A stretch of DNA of 64,000 nucleotides. Source: DASYGT01 sp035999365 (GTDB lineage: Bacteria > Actinomycetota > Actinomycetes > Mycobacteriales > Jatrophihabitantaceae). Position 1 is the first letter of the stretch. Each line of letters begins with the position of its first letter. The stretch lies in the NCBI GenBank assembly GCA_035999365.1, contig DASYGT010000009.1:1-64000 (forward strand), in the 5' to 3' direction. The notes beneath the pieces are model-generated. The model saw only the letters and a program-made list of their open reading frames with translations, was not told the origin of the DNA and ran no database searches. Positions 15,644-24,066 of this stretch are shown here, piece by piece. Position numbers and translations under genes: made by a program.

Positions 15644-17143
15644 CTATACCGGCTCGGCGATCTCGACTTCAGCGGCGGGATTACGAGGCTGGGCGACCAC
15701 GTGCTCGAGAAGCAGCAGCACGAGCACCCCGCCGATGACGAGCAGTACCGATCCGACGTGGTACGCCAGGCTGTAGCCCTGGGTCTGCGCCACGTGTAGC
15801 GAGATTCCGTGGTGCATCTGCGCACCGGCATGGCGCAGCGCGAGCGTGACGAGCACGGACAGGCCGAGCGCGCCGCCCACCTGCTGCATGGCGCTCTGGA
15901 CGCCTGAGGCCAACGAGGAATCCTGACCCGTCACTTCGTGCAGCGAGGCGTTGCCGATCGCTGGGAAGCTGATGCCCGAGCCGAAGCCCAGCACGACCAT
16001 GCCGGGGAAGACGCCACCCATGTACGAGGAATGGACGCCGATGCCACTCGTCAGGAACATCCCGATGGCGCACGCAAAGAAGCCGAACGTCAGCAGCGGC
16101 TTCACGCCGATCTTGGGCATCAGGGCGGTACCGATACCGATGCCCATGCCGATCGTGATGCCGAACGGCAGGTAGGAGAGTCCGCTCTTGATCGGCGAGT
16201 AGTGCAGTACCTGCTGTTCGAACAGGGTGAGGAGGAAGAAGTAGCTGAAGAATGCCGAGGAGAAGAACAGTGTCGTGAAGTTCGTGACGACCCGAGTGCG
16301 GTTGCGGAAGAACTCCAGGGGGATGAGCGGGGCATCCGAGTGGGCCTCGATCCACACCATCACGACGATCAGCACCAGGCCGCCCACCAGAGGCAGCAGG
16401 ACCTGCCACGAACCCCACGGATGCGTGGCCGCGTTGAGCAGGCCGTCGACCACCGCGATCAGCCCACCCGTACCCGTGATGGCGCCGGCGAAGTCGGGGC
16501 GCTCGGCTCGGCGATCCATCCGGCTCTCGGAGACGAGGCGGGGGACCAGGAGCAGGGCCACCGCTGCGACCGGGAGGTTGACGAAGAAGATCCAGCGCCA
16601 CGACGCGTAGTTGACGAGCACACCGGAAATCACCGTGCCGGACGTGCCGCCGAGCCCGGCCACGCCGCCCCACAGCCCGAGCGCCTTCATCCGCTCGTGC
16701 GGGTCGGGGAACAGCAAGGCGATCAGTCCGAGCGATGCCGGCGCTGCCAGCGCCTCGCCGGCGCCCTGCAGGAATCGGGACACGACGAGCATGCTCGGGT
16801 CGACCGCGGCACCGCAGGTGGCTGACGCGATCGCGAACAGCGCGACGCCGAGCAGGAATACGCGCCGCCGCCCCACGATGTCGGCAAGCCGCCCGCCCAG
16901 CAGGAGGAGACCGCCTGCCATGAGCACGTAACCGTTGACCACCCATGCGAGTCCGGACTGGGAGAACGACAAGTCGTGCTGGATCTTCGGCAGGGCGACA
17001 TTCACTACGGTGACGTCGAGAATCAGCATGAACTGGATCAGCGCCAGGACGCCGAGTGCCTTCCAGCGGCGCGGATCCGGCTGGGCGCCGGGCGTGGCGG
17101 TCGCGCCGGCGGGCGATGCGTCCGATGCCGGATCGGTGCTCAT
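15644..17143 (-). CDS. DHA2-family (EmrB/QacA) MFS drug exporter
   Basis: 499 residues with about 14 membrane segments, the DHA2 number. Motif A-like GGRLADIVGRRRVFLLG near 90-105; first segment FMLILDVTVVNVALPKIQHDL near 40-60 matches motif D1; motif C-like GVAGLGGTSGTVISGVLV near 160. Start ATG 17143 is preceded by GAGAGG; the longer frame to 17284 lacks membrane character. The last segment is followed by a short acidic tail. These carriers export drugs or metabolites using the proton gradient. Convergent with glpD (8 bp between stops). No regulator adjacent. Confidence 0.9.
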   Translation of the reverse strand: MSTDPASDASPAGATATPGAQPDPRRWKALGVLALIQFMLILDVTVVNVALPKIQHDLSFSQSGLAWVVNGYVLMAGGLLLLGGRLADIVGRRRVFLLGVALFAIASATCGAAVDPSMLVVSRFLQGAGEALAAPASLGLIALLFPDPHERMKALGLWGGVAGLGGTSGTVISGVLVNYASWRWIFFVNLPVAAVALLLVPRLVSESRMDRRAERPDFAGAITGTGGLIAVVDGLLNAATHPWGSWQVLLPLVGGLVLIVVMVWIEAHSDAPLIPLEFFRNRTRVVTNFTTLFFSSAFFSYFFLLTLFEQQVLHYSPIKSGLSYLPFGITIGMGIGIGTALMPKIGVKPLLTFGFFACAIGMFLTSGIGVHSSYMGGVFPGMVVLGFGSGISFPAIGNASLHEVTGQDSSLASGVQSAMQQVGGALGLSVLVTLALRHAGAQMHHGISLHVAQTQGYSLAYHVGSVLLVIGGVLVLLLLEHVVAQPRNPAAEVEIAEPV

Positions 17144-17324
17144 GGTGTGGGCCTCTCGGTCGACGGCGGATAGATGGGCCGCAATGGACGGTCTCACGGA
17201 TACGACGAACCTAGGCAGCAAATTTCGACAACGTCCCGACACTATGGGGACCCCCTGACAAAGTCCGCCCCGCGCGGCGCGCACGTTCTTCCGCCGGGTC
17301 GGCGCCGGGCGGCATAGTCATGGC

Positions 17325-18152
17325 ATGCACACCGTCGGGCTGAGCTGGCAGGACTCCGCCGAGACGGCTGCCGTACTCGCGGCCGTCGGCGCGGGAATGG
17401 CGTTCGTGCCCCGGCGGGCCGTCCGCGCGCTGGGGGCGTTCGCTCGAGAAACGGCGATGATCGGGTTGCTCTACGCGCTGTGGGAGCTCGCCAACATGGT
17501 GTCGATCGCGGGTCCGGCGGGTGCCTACCAGCGGGCGCAATGGATCCGCGAAACCGAACGACATCTGCCGCTCCCGACCGAACGCACGGTGCAGCACCTC
17601 GTACTGGGTCACCGCTTCGTGGTGGAGGGGGCCAACCTCTACTACGCGGCGATGCACCTGAGCGTCATGCTCGGTTTCCTGATCTGGTTGTTCGTTCGGC
17701 ACCGCGAGCAGTACCGGCCGGTGCGCATGGTGATGGCCTGGACAACGCTCGGCTGCCTGCTGATCCAGCTGCTTCCGGTGGCGCCGCCGCGCATGCTCCC
17801 GGGGATCGTCGACACCGGCCTGCTCTACAACCAGTCGGTGTACAGCAACGGCCTGCCCATCGACCAGTTGTCGGCGATGCCGTCGATCCACGTCGCGTGG
17901 GCAGTTCTCGTCGGTTATTACACCTGGCGAATCAGCCCGAGCAGGTGGCGGGCGCTCGGTCCGGTTCACTCGATATTGATGACCTTCGTGGTCGTCGCGA
18001 CGGGCAACCACTGGTGGCTCGACGGCGTCGTCGCCGTCGCCGTGCTGGCGGCATCTGCTTGGAGCGTCTACGGCGCACGGCGGGCTTGGCGGGCTGCCTT
18101 CGCGCCACCGCGCGCGGTCGTTGCCGCCGAGCCTGCCACGGTGCTGGTATAG
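17325..18152 (+). CDS. PAP2-superfamily membrane phosphatase/transferase
   Basis: 275 residues, about six membrane segments. PAP2 catalytic motifs of the inositol-phosphoceramide-synthase-like kind: QLSAMPSIHVAWAVLVGYY (motif with catalytic His, near 182-200) and VVVATGNHWWLDGVVAVAV (His/Asp, near 225-243). Actinobacterial members of this group are putative phosphatidylinositol- or lipid-phosphate enzymes, with the active site facing outward. Start ATG 17325 is the only sensible one; the RBS is weak. It is convergent with the DUF1579-like gene. Exact substrate unknown. Confidence 0.85.
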   Translation: MHTVGLSWQDSAETAAVLAAVGAGMAFVPRRAVRALGAFARETAMIGLLYALWELANMVSIAGPAGAYQRAQWIRETERHLPLPTERTVQHLVLGHRFVVEGANLYYAAMHLSVMLGFLIWLFVRHREQYRPVRMVMAWTTLGCLLIQLLPVAPPRMLPGIVDTGLLYNQSVYSNGLPIDQLSAMPSIHVAWAVLVGYYTWRISPSRWRALGPVHSILMTFVVVATGNHWWLDGVVAVAVLAASAWSVYGARRAWRAAFAPPRAVVAAEPATVLV

Positions 18153-18159
18153 GCCGGCG

Positions 18160-18600
18160 TCAATCGATCGGGCCGGCTCGCCGGTAGTCCAAGGGCCATG
18201 CCACCTGCCACGTGCGGCCCCCGTCCTCCGTGCGTTGCCACTCCCAACGGAAGGCGTCCGCCGAGACGTCGAGCCACACCATGCGCTGGAGCACCTCTGG
18301 TGTCTCGGCGGACGCCGGGCGCTGGAAGCTGATCCGGCCGTCGGCCGCAACGCCGACGAAGTCCAGGTACGCACCCGATGAGTCCACCCAGGTCTGCTTC
18401 CACCGGCCGTCTTGGGCATCGAGTACCGAGTAGCTCCGCCCCGACAGCGCCTCGTCGGCTCCCTGGCATTCGAAGATCTCCTCGATAACGCGATCGTCAA
18501 GGATGCGTCGGATCTGATTGGTGCCGGTCCCGCCGGGCCACGACACGGTCCAGGCGCCGATCCAGAAGTCGAGGGCGTCCGGCCCGAGTGCGCTCGTCAT
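18160..18600 (-). CDS. DUF1579-like small beta-barrel protein
   Basis: 146 residues beginning MTSALGPDALDFWIGAWTVSWPGG. The FWIGAWxVSWPGG opening and the alternating beta pattern (RVIEEIFECQG, RSYSVLDAQDGRWKQTWVDSSG, RISFQRPAS, RMVWLDVSADAFRWEWQRTEDGG) match the DUF1579-type lipocalin-like proteins of unknown function. Cytoplasmic: no signal peptide. About 60 bp separate it from the CGNR regulator upstream on the same strand, so cotranscription is possible. Confidence 0.7.
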   Translation of the reverse strand: MTSALGPDALDFWIGAWTVSWPGGTGTNQIRRILDDRVIEEIFECQGADEALSGRSYSVLDAQDGRWKQTWVDSSGAYLDFVGVAADGRISFQRPASAETPEVLQRMVWLDVSADAFRWEWQRTEDGGRTWQVAWPLDYRRAGPID

Positions 18601-18662
18601 CGGGTCAGCCTCGGCCGCCCCGCCCCCGCGCGCAACCCGTGGGCGTCGGCCAGGTCTGCGGC

Positions 18663-19211
18663 TCAGCCCTGCGCTGCTGCGGCTTTGCGTGCGCGATAGG
18701 CCGCAACCGCCGCACGGTTGCCGCAGCCGCTCTCGCAGTACCGCTTGGAGCGGTTCTTCGTGAGGTCAACGGTCACGTTCTCGCAGTCCGGTGCGGCACA
18801 GATCGTCAGCCGGTCGAGCTCGTCGGCACGGACGACGTCCACGAAGGCCATCGCGGCCTCGACGGCCATCCGGGTGGCCAGCGGGGCGTCGGCCGACGTC
18901 GCGTGCAGGTGGTAGTCCCAGGTGTCGTGGCGGACGAGTTGAGGCAGCGCCTTCGCCTCTCGCAGCATCTCGTTCACCAGCACGACGACCGAGTCGCGGT
19001 CGCACTCCCACAACTGCCTGATCTCGCGGCGCAACGCCCGGACGGCGGTGAGTTCGCGGGGGTCGCGCCGACGCTCACCGGTAAAGCCCCATGTCTCGAC
19101 GAACGTGTCGAGGGCCGCCATGTCGGTGAGGTGATCGTCGTTGCCGTCAAGCGTGTTCACCAGCGCGGCCGCGGTGGCGAGCGCCACTTCGGTGTCATGA
19201 GCAAAAACCAT
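18663..19211 (-). CDS. CGNR zinc-finger regulator with ABATE domain
   Basis: 182 residues. N-terminal ABATE-type ligand domain (about 1-125, starting MVFAHDTEVALATAAALVNT) and a C-terminal treble-clef CGNR finger (about 130-175): CAAPDCENVTVDLTKN then RSKRYCESGCGNRAAVAAYR. The arrangement is that of putative stress or drug-responsive transcription factors. Start: ATG 19211 has CAGGAG about 6 nt upstream; the earlier ATG at 19226 has none. It is divergent from an EamA transporter, and an inverted repeat TGAGCAAAA/TTTTGCTCA spans the promoter region, so it probably controls itself and the transporter. Confidence 0.88.
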   Translation of the reverse strand: MVFAHDTEVALATAAALVNTLDGNDDHLTDMAALDTFVETWGFTGERRRDPRELTAVRALRREIRQLWECDRDSVVVLVNEMLREAKALPQLVRHDTWDYHLHATSADAPLATRMAVEAAMAFVDVVRADELDRLTICAAPDCENVTVDLTKNRSKRYCESGCGNRAAVAAYRARKAAAAQG

Positions 19212-19277
19212 CTTGACTCCTGACATAGAGGCTCGGTACCGTGGACCGTGTCATCAGCATATAGGACTTTTGCTCAT
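19197..19277. promoter_or_regulatory. Inverted repeat between CGNR regulator and EamA transporter
   Basis: ATGAGCAAAA at 19197-19206 (inside the first codons of the regulator) and TTTTGCTCAT at 19268-19277 are perfect reverse complements 61 bp apart. They bracket the divergent promoter region. Two operator half-sites or a looping arrangement are possible; a single intramolecular hairpin this wide is less likely. Confidence 0.5.
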
Positions 19278-19301
19278 TACCGATCAGTCGGAGAGGTCGC
19301 C

Positions 19302-20273
19302 ATGGCACAGCGGACGGCCGGCCTCGTCCTGGCGATGATCTCTGCGGCCACGTTCGGTACGTCCGGGTCGTTCGCGTCGGCGTTGCTCGGCGCGGGCTGG
19401 TCACCTGGCGCTGTCGTGCTGGTGCGCATCAGCGTCGGGGCCCTGCTCCTCGCGGTGCCGACCCTGATCAGCCTGCGCGGCCGCGCCCAGCTCGTGCGTG
19501 CCTCTGGCGGCGTCACCCTCGTGTACGGGGTAGTGGCTGTCGCACTCGCGCAGGTCTGCTTCTTCAACGCCGTTGCGCACGTGCCGGTCGGCGTCGCGCT
19601 GCTGCTCGAATACCTCGGCGTCGTGCTCGTGGTCGCGTGGATGTGGTTGCGGCACCACCACCGCCCACAACGGCTGACGGTCGCCGGAACGGCAGTGGTG
19701 CTCGTCGGGCTCAGCTTCGTGCTCGATCTGTACGGCGGTGTGCGTTTCGACATGGTCGGTGTGCTGTGGGGCTTGGGTGCCGCCGTCGGGTTGGCGGGCT
19801 ATTTCGTGCTGTCGGCCAGGTCGGTCGAGGCACTGCCGCCCGTGGCGACGGCCGGACTGGGCATGGCAGTTGGTGCCGTGGCACTCGCTCTCGCCGGCGT
19901 CAGCGGCGTGATGCCGATGCGCGCACATTTCGGCGCCGTGCGATTCGCTGGGCAGCACGTGTCCTGGCTCGTCCCGGTAGCGGGGTTGTCGGTGGTGGCG
20001 GCCGCGATCGCCTACGTCGCGGGCATTTCGGCAGCTGTGCGGCTCGGACCCAAGCTGGCGTCGTTCGTCGGCCTTACCGAGGTGTTGTTCGCCGTCCTCT
20101 TCGCCTGGGGTTTGCTCGGCCAGCTGCCTACTGTCGGTCAGCTGTTCGGTGGGCTGCTCATCATCGCCGGCATCGTTCTCGTCAAAGCCGACGTCCCGGC
20201 AGCACCCGTGGCCGGCACGGAAGCAGAACCCTCCGAGTTCGCCATCGAGCCACTCGGTGTTGCCGGGCCGTGA
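19302..20273 (+). CDS. EamA (DMT superfamily) exporter
   Basis: 323 residues with ten membrane segments in two EamA repeats. The N-terminal segment GLVLAMISAATFGTSGSFAS and the glycine-rich ends of each repeat (PVGVALLLEYLGVVLVVAWMW near 105; LASFVGLTEVLFAVLFAWGLL near 265) are typical. Start ATG 19302 follows GGAGAGG. Family members move amino acids, nucleobases or other metabolites outward, and substrate cannot be assigned here. It is divergent from the CGNR regulator, which most likely controls it. Confidence 0.9.
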   Translation: MAQRTAGLVLAMISAATFGTSGSFASALLGAGWSPGAVVLVRISVGALLLAVPTLISLRGRAQLVRASGGVTLVYGVVAVALAQVCFFNAVAHVPVGVALLLEYLGVVLVVAWMWLRHHHRPQRLTVAGTAVVLVGLSFVLDLYGGVRFDMVGVLWGLGAAVGLAGYFVLSARSVEALPPVATAGLGMAVGAVALALAGVSGVMPMRAHFGAVRFAGQHVSWLVPVAGLSVVAAAIAYVAGISAAVRLGPKLASFVGLTEVLFAVLFAWGLLGQLPTVGQLFGGLLIIAGIVLVKADVPAAPVAGTEAEPSEFAIEPLGVAGP

Positions 20274-20289
20274 AACCCGCTCGCCAGTC

Positions 20290-21174
20290 CTAGCGGCTGA
20301 AGCCCGTAGCGCGGGCAAGGACGGCATCCACGACCCGCGTCGGCGTGATCGCCGTACCGATGAGCTGCGCCCTGCCGATCGCGTCGACCTGGTAGCGCGC
20401 CCTCGGCCGCCGCGCCGTCAATGCCGTCTCGATCGTGCGGGCGACCCGCTCGACCGGGACAGCACGCTTCTGGATCATCGCGACTGCCTTGGCCGACTTC
20501 GCGAGCCGCTGCGCATACAACTGCGCGTGGGCCGGCGAGAGCCCGGTGATGACCGCCTCGTGCTGCTCGAGTGCGGTGCCCCACATGTCGGTCGCCGTGG
20601 AACTCGGCTGCACGAGGACCACCGGCACCCGCCACGGCCGAAGCTCGACGCGCAGCGCGTCGGCAAGTGCCTCGATCGCGAACTTCGATGCGTTGTAGGC
20701 GCCGCTGAGCGGTGTGGAGACACGTCCACTGATGGACGACACGAAGACGACCCGCCCACGGCCCGCGCGCACCAAAGGAAGGACGCTCTGGGTGACGGCG
20801 AGCTGGGCCACCACATTGACCTCGAACTGGAGCCGGACCTGATCACTGGACAGTGTTTCGACCGGTCCTTGTACCACGATTCCGGCGTTGTTCACGAGGG
20901 CATCCAGCGTCGGCCCGAGCCGTGCCGCAAGTTCCGCGATGTCCTCAGCGGACGTGATGTCGAGCTGGACGGGGACGATGTTTGCCCCACCCTCGGCCGC
21001 CAGCCCTTCGCCGTCGGCGGCAGAGCGCACCCCGGCATGCACCGTCCATCCCCGCGCGGCCAGCCGGAGTGCCGTGGCGCGGCCGATGCCACGGGACGCC
21101 CCGGTGATCAGCACCGTGCGTGTGGGTACGTCGGGACCTCGTGACACGGGGGGCATAGGCCCATGTTTGGCCAC
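20290..21174 (-). CDS. Short-chain dehydrogenase/reductase (classical SDR)
   Basis: 294 residues. NAD(P) motif TGASRGIG near 24-31, NNAG near 94, catalytic Ser in VFVSSISGRVS near 146 and YNASK near 159-163, all with standard spacing. Vxx...PSSTATDMWG after the active site and a longer C terminus (KRAVPVERVARTIETALTARRPRARYQVDA) match the SDR group of putative ketoreductases with the DHRS/17-beta-HSD-like tail. Substrate is not identifiable. It is convergent with the EamA gene (16 bp between stops). Confidence 0.88.
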   Translation of the reverse strand: MAKHGPMPPVSRGPDVPTRTVLITGASRGIGRATALRLAARGWTVHAGVRSAADGEGLAAEGGANIVPVQLDITSAEDIAELAARLGPTLDALVNNAGIVVQGPVETLSSDQVRLQFEVNVVAQLAVTQSVLPLVRAGRGRVVFVSSISGRVSTPLSGAYNASKFAIEALADALRVELRPWRVPVVLVQPSSTATDMWGTALEQHEAVITGLSPAHAQLYAQRLAKSAKAVAMIQKRAVPVERVARTIETALTARRPRARYQVDAIGRAQLIGTAITPTRVVDAVLARATGFSR

Positions 21175-21206
21175 AGGTCTGAATCACGCCAACTCGAGAC
21201 CGAGTC

Positions 21207-21240
21207 CGGGCAGCCGCCTCCGTGTGCAGGTGGCTGCCCG
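21207..21240 (-). terminator. Hairpin terminator of the exported-protein/57-aa operon
   Basis: CGGGCAGCCGCCT at 21207-21219 pairs with AGGTGGCTGCCCG at 21228-21240: 13 bp with one wobble and an 8-nt loop. It begins about 20 bp past the stop of the 57-residue gene. Confidence 0.8.
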
Positions 21241-21259
21241 AACGGCCGGCGTTAGAGCG

Positions 21260-21433
21260 TCAGATCCATGGTGCGATCGTGTGATGCAGGATCACCAGGA
21301 TGATCCCGAACACGGCGTAGAAGCCTATGAACATCCATAACTGCCGTCGTGGCACCTCTGGATTGATCAGCGGTATGCGGCCTTCCTTGTGTTGCAGCCC
21401 GACCTCTTGGAGAACCCTCCTCAGCAAGCGCAT
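21260..21433 (-). CDS. 57-residue single-pass membrane protein
   Basis: Direct translation gives MRLLRRVLQEVGLQHKEGRI, then PLINPEVPRRQLW, then a membrane segment MFIGFYAVFGIILVILHHTI and a short APWI tail. The basic, soluble N terminus and single C-terminal helix suggest an inner-membrane protein with its N terminus inside. The ATG lies 3 bp after the stop of the exported-protein gene, with GGTGGTGA overlapping that stop as RBS, so the two are coupled. A terminator follows. No family recognised. A tiny membrane partner behind a small secreted protein is the usual arrangement of a bacteriocin with its immunity protein, but that is only a hypothesis. Confidence 0.7.
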   Translation of the reverse strand: MRLLRRVLQEVGLQHKEGRIPLINPEVPRRQLWMFIGFYAVFGIILVILHHTIAPWI

Positions 21434-21436
21434 CGG

Positions 21437-21994
21437 TCACCACCCAATCGCTGCAAAGCAACCGCCGAGCATCAATACCGCTACGCCCACAGCAGTGACT
21501 TCGAACGTTGCCCCCTCGGCCACAGCCGCAACAGCCGCTTGCGCGGTGAGCGTGCCGACCGTGGTGCGCGTCCCTCCGGCGAAGCAGGCGGAAATCGTGT
21601 CCCAGATGGAGCCCCAGATCTTCGACCAATTCCAGCTCGCGGGGTTGTACCAACTACCGGACAGCAGTGTCGGGTTGATACCGGGAGTGCAGGTGCGGTG
21701 CGGCGTGACGCTGCGGGCTGTCGGCGGCACGATCGTCGGGTTGTGGTCGGTGACGTCCAGCTTCGCCACGTAGTGCTTGACGTTGTGACAATCGAGGTAG
21801 GACGTCCACGTGCCGTTGACCGTGGCTTGGCCCCAATATGTGTTGGCGTTGGGGCCTGCGGACAGGCCCTTCAGTTTCGCCTCGGTCTGGGCAAGGGTAT
21901 GGGTCGTGCTCACCGCCGACGCGGGCGGCGCGGCGACGGTGAGTGCTGCCGCGAGTGCGGCGGTGACGAGGGCGGCGAGGATGCGCCGTGTCAT
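21437..21994 (-). CDS. Small exported protein with hydrophobic glycine/alanine-rich C terminus
   Basis: 185 residues from ATG 21994, preceded by AGGAGG. Signal peptide about 1-27 (RRILAALVTAALAAALTVAAPPASA). The middle reads NTYWGQATVNGTWTSYLDCH and CTPGINPTLLSGSWYNPASWN WSKIW, with aromatic residues and a few Cys. The last 45 residues are strongly hydrophobic: GTLTAQAAVAAVAEGATFEV then TAVGVAVLMLGGCFAAIGW, which could be a membrane-inserting helix pair. No family recognised. A toxin or pore former whose hydrophobic end inserts in membranes is one reading; a membrane-anchored surface protein is another. Coupled to the 57-aa membrane protein gene. Confidence 0.78.
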   Translation of the reverse strand: MTRRILAALVTAALAAALTVAAPPASAVSTTHTLAQTEAKLKGLSAGPNANTYWGQATVNGTWTSYLDCHNVKHYVAKLDVTDHNPTIVPPTARSVTPHRTCTPGINPTLLSGSWYNPASWNWSKIWGSIWDTISACFAGGTRTTVGTLTAQAAVAAVAEGATFEVTAVGVAVLMLGGCFAAIGW

Positions 21995-22157
21995 CAAATA
22001 TCCTCCTGAGGATGTGTCGGATGTCTGGCGTCGCAACGTACGCCTGCAGCCACCGCGACCGCAAAGAGTGTGGAATTGGGGGTGCTACGCGCGCCGAAAG
22101 GCCCGCCGATTGCAGACAGCGGCGGGGCGGGGTTGCCGCTATGTCAGCGGCGCGGGG

Positions 22158-23762
22158 TCAGCTAGCGGCGAGGATTGCGGCGCAGTGCTCGCCGATCATC
22201 ATCGACGCGGCGTTGGTGTTGCCGCCGACGATGCTCGGCATGATCGAGGCGTCTGCGACGCGAAGTCCGTCGACTCCGCGCACGCGTAGCTGCGGATCGA
22301 CCACAGCGCGCTCGTCCACCCCCATCCGGCAGGTGCCCACAGGGTGATAGACGGTGGTCGCGCGGTTCAGCACCTCCTTGGCAAGGTCGGCGCGCGTGGC
22401 GAACTTCGGGCCGGGCTCGATCTCGGCCTCGACGCCACTCGCGATCCCGGAGTGCCGCATCGTTTCGCGAATCAGTTCGAGACCGTCGACGAGGACGTCG
22501 ATGTCGTGCTGCTCGTCGAGGTAGTTCGGGTCGATGGACGGGGCGGCCAGGGGATCGGCGGACATCAACCGAATCGTGCCCCGGCTCCGCGGGTAGATCA
22601 GCGTCGACATGATCGTCAATGCCCGCCGGGGATCGGGGTTGTGGCGAATCGGCGCGTCCTGGTTCGGGCCGGGATAGCTCCAGGGCAAGACATGCAGCTG
22701 AAGGTCCGGGATGCGACCGGCGTGCGAGCTGCGGGTGAACGCCACGACCTCGAAGACGCTCCGGGCAAGCCATGTGCTGTTGCCCTTGAGGTTCTCTCTG
22801 ATGAACGCGCGCGCAAAATACCCGGGGGACGGTTTGCGGATGCCTGTCGGCATGGCGAACGTGATCGGGACGAATAGGTGATCGTGCAGGTTGTCGCCCA
22901 CGGGCAGGTCTGCGACGACGTCCAATCCGAAGGCGCGAAGATGGTCGGCTGGCCCGATCCCCGACAGCATCAGCAGGTGTGGCGAGCCGAAGGTGCCTCC
23001 GGACACGATGACCTCGCGGTTCGCCTGCAGGACCTCGCGCCCGTTCTTGGTGATGATCTCGACGCCGGTGGCGCGGCCATGCTCGATCACCACGCGGGAC
23101 ACGTGCGTCTTGGCCAGCACGGTGAGGTTCTTGGGGCGGTCGTCGAGGTATCCGACGGAGGTGCTGGAGCGCAGGCCACCGGAGTTGCTCTGCTGGAAGA
23201 TCGAGACGCCTTCCTGGTCCTCGCCGTTGTAGTCCGGGTTCTTCTTCAGGCCACCGGTGTCGGCCAGCGCGTCGATGAAGGCTTCCGAGGCCGGTGTGAG
23301 GTCACGCGCGCGGATGACCTTGATGGGTCCGTCACCGCCGCGCCAGTCATTGCCGCCGTCCTCGAACGCCTCGAACTTCTTGAAGCTCGGCAGGACGTCA
23401 CGGAAGGACCATCCGGCGTTGCCCTCAGCAGCCCAGTCATCGAAGTTCTGGTGGTTACCGCGAACGAACACCATTCCATTGATCGAGCTGGAACCGCCCA
23501 GGACCTTGCCATGCGTCTGCGGGATCTTGCGGCCGAGGGCGTGCTTCTGTTCGACGGTGTAGTGCCCCCAGTCCACCGTCTTCTTCAGTTGGGGGACGCT
23601 GTGCATCGGCCCGATCATCCCGGGTTTGCGCACCAGTTGCGTGTTGTCGCGACGCCCCGCCTCGATGAGGGTGACCGCAGCGCCCGAGTCGGCCAGTCGG
23701 CGGGCGATGATGCTACCGGCGCTGCCGGAGCCGACGACGATGTAGTCCGCAGTCTGGTTCAT
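22158..23762 (-). CDS. GMC-family FAD oxidoreductase (choline/alcohol dehydrogenase-like)
   Basis: 534 residues. FAD motif YIVVGSGSAGSIIARRLADS near 7-26; GMC signature 1 in GKVLGGSSSINGMVFVRGNH near 85-104; signature 2 GGTFGSPHLLMLSGIGPADH near 251-270; C-terminal active-site segments VYHPVGTCRMG (catalytic His) near 465 and SIMPSIVGGNTNAASMMIGE near 505-524. The family oxidises alcohols to aldehydes or ketones. RBS AAGGGATC precedes the ATG. A palindromic TetR-type site matching the KstR consensus lies 33 bp upstream, so expression is probably repressed by a KstR-like factor and tied to steroid or lipid catabolism. Confidence 0.93.
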   Translation of the reverse strand: MNQTADYIVVGSGSAGSIIARRLADSGAAVTLIEAGRRDNTQLVRKPGMIGPMHSVPQLKKTVDWGHYTVEQKHALGRKIPQTHGKVLGGSSSINGMVFVRGNHQNFDDWAAEGNAGWSFRDVLPSFKKFEAFEDGGNDWRGGDGPIKVIRARDLTPASEAFIDALADTGGLKKNPDYNGEDQEGVSIFQQSNSGGLRSSTSVGYLDDRPKNLTVLAKTHVSRVVIEHGRATGVEIITKNGREVLQANREVIVSGGTFGSPHLLMLSGIGPADHLRAFGLDVVADLPVGDNLHDHLFVPITFAMPTGIRKPSPGYFARAFIRENLKGNSTWLARSVFEVVAFTRSSHAGRIPDLQLHVLPWSYPGPNQDAPIRHNPDPRRALTIMSTLIYPRSRGTIRLMSADPLAAPSIDPNYLDEQHDIDVLVDGLELIRETMRHSGIASGVEAEIEPGPKFATRADLAKEVLNRATTVYHPVGTCRMGVDERAVVDPQLRVRGVDGLRVADASIMPSIVGGNTNAASMMIGEHCAAILAAS

Positions 23763-24066
23763 CTGATCCCTTGATTCTCCGCGTCGAGGAAAACTGAAAC
23801 GTGTTGCAGTTTTGCAGATAGTCGGCCCCGGCGAAAGCCGGGGCAGGAGGCGGGCCTGACAAGCGGGCTTACAACGGCATTACGCCCGCGGGGTACCCCC
23901 GTAACCGGCGGCGCCTCGGCGGAGCAGTCCAGCGAGGGGGCTGGGGCGCCGTCCGTGGGCCCAGCATCGCGGAGGCATTCCGCCCGGACCGTTGCAGGGA
24001 AAATCATTCACGAGGATGTCATTGCCCGCCCCTACACTTCCGCCCAACCGAGGGGATGGAGGCGCT
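23763..24066. other. Divergent intergenic region with operator and GAAA hairpin
   Basis: About 300 bp without a gene between the GMC oxidoreductase and MMPL genes. It holds the KstR-like palindrome (23795-23808) and a perfect hairpin GCCCCGGC-GAAA-GCCGGGGC at 23825-23844. The hairpin has a GNRA tetraloop. A TACACT box at 24034-24039 could be a -10 for the MMPL gene, though no clear -35 accompanies it. No riboswitch class or small gene recognised. Confidence 0.6.
23795..23808. promoter_or_regulatory. KstR-like operator upstream of the GMC oxidoreductase gene
   Basis: TGAAACGTGTTGCA fits the published KstR consensus TNNAACNNGTTNNA at every fixed position. The symmetry extends outward to AAACTG ... 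CAGTTT on both sides. It lies 33 bp before the start codon, suited to repression. Confidence 0.65.
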
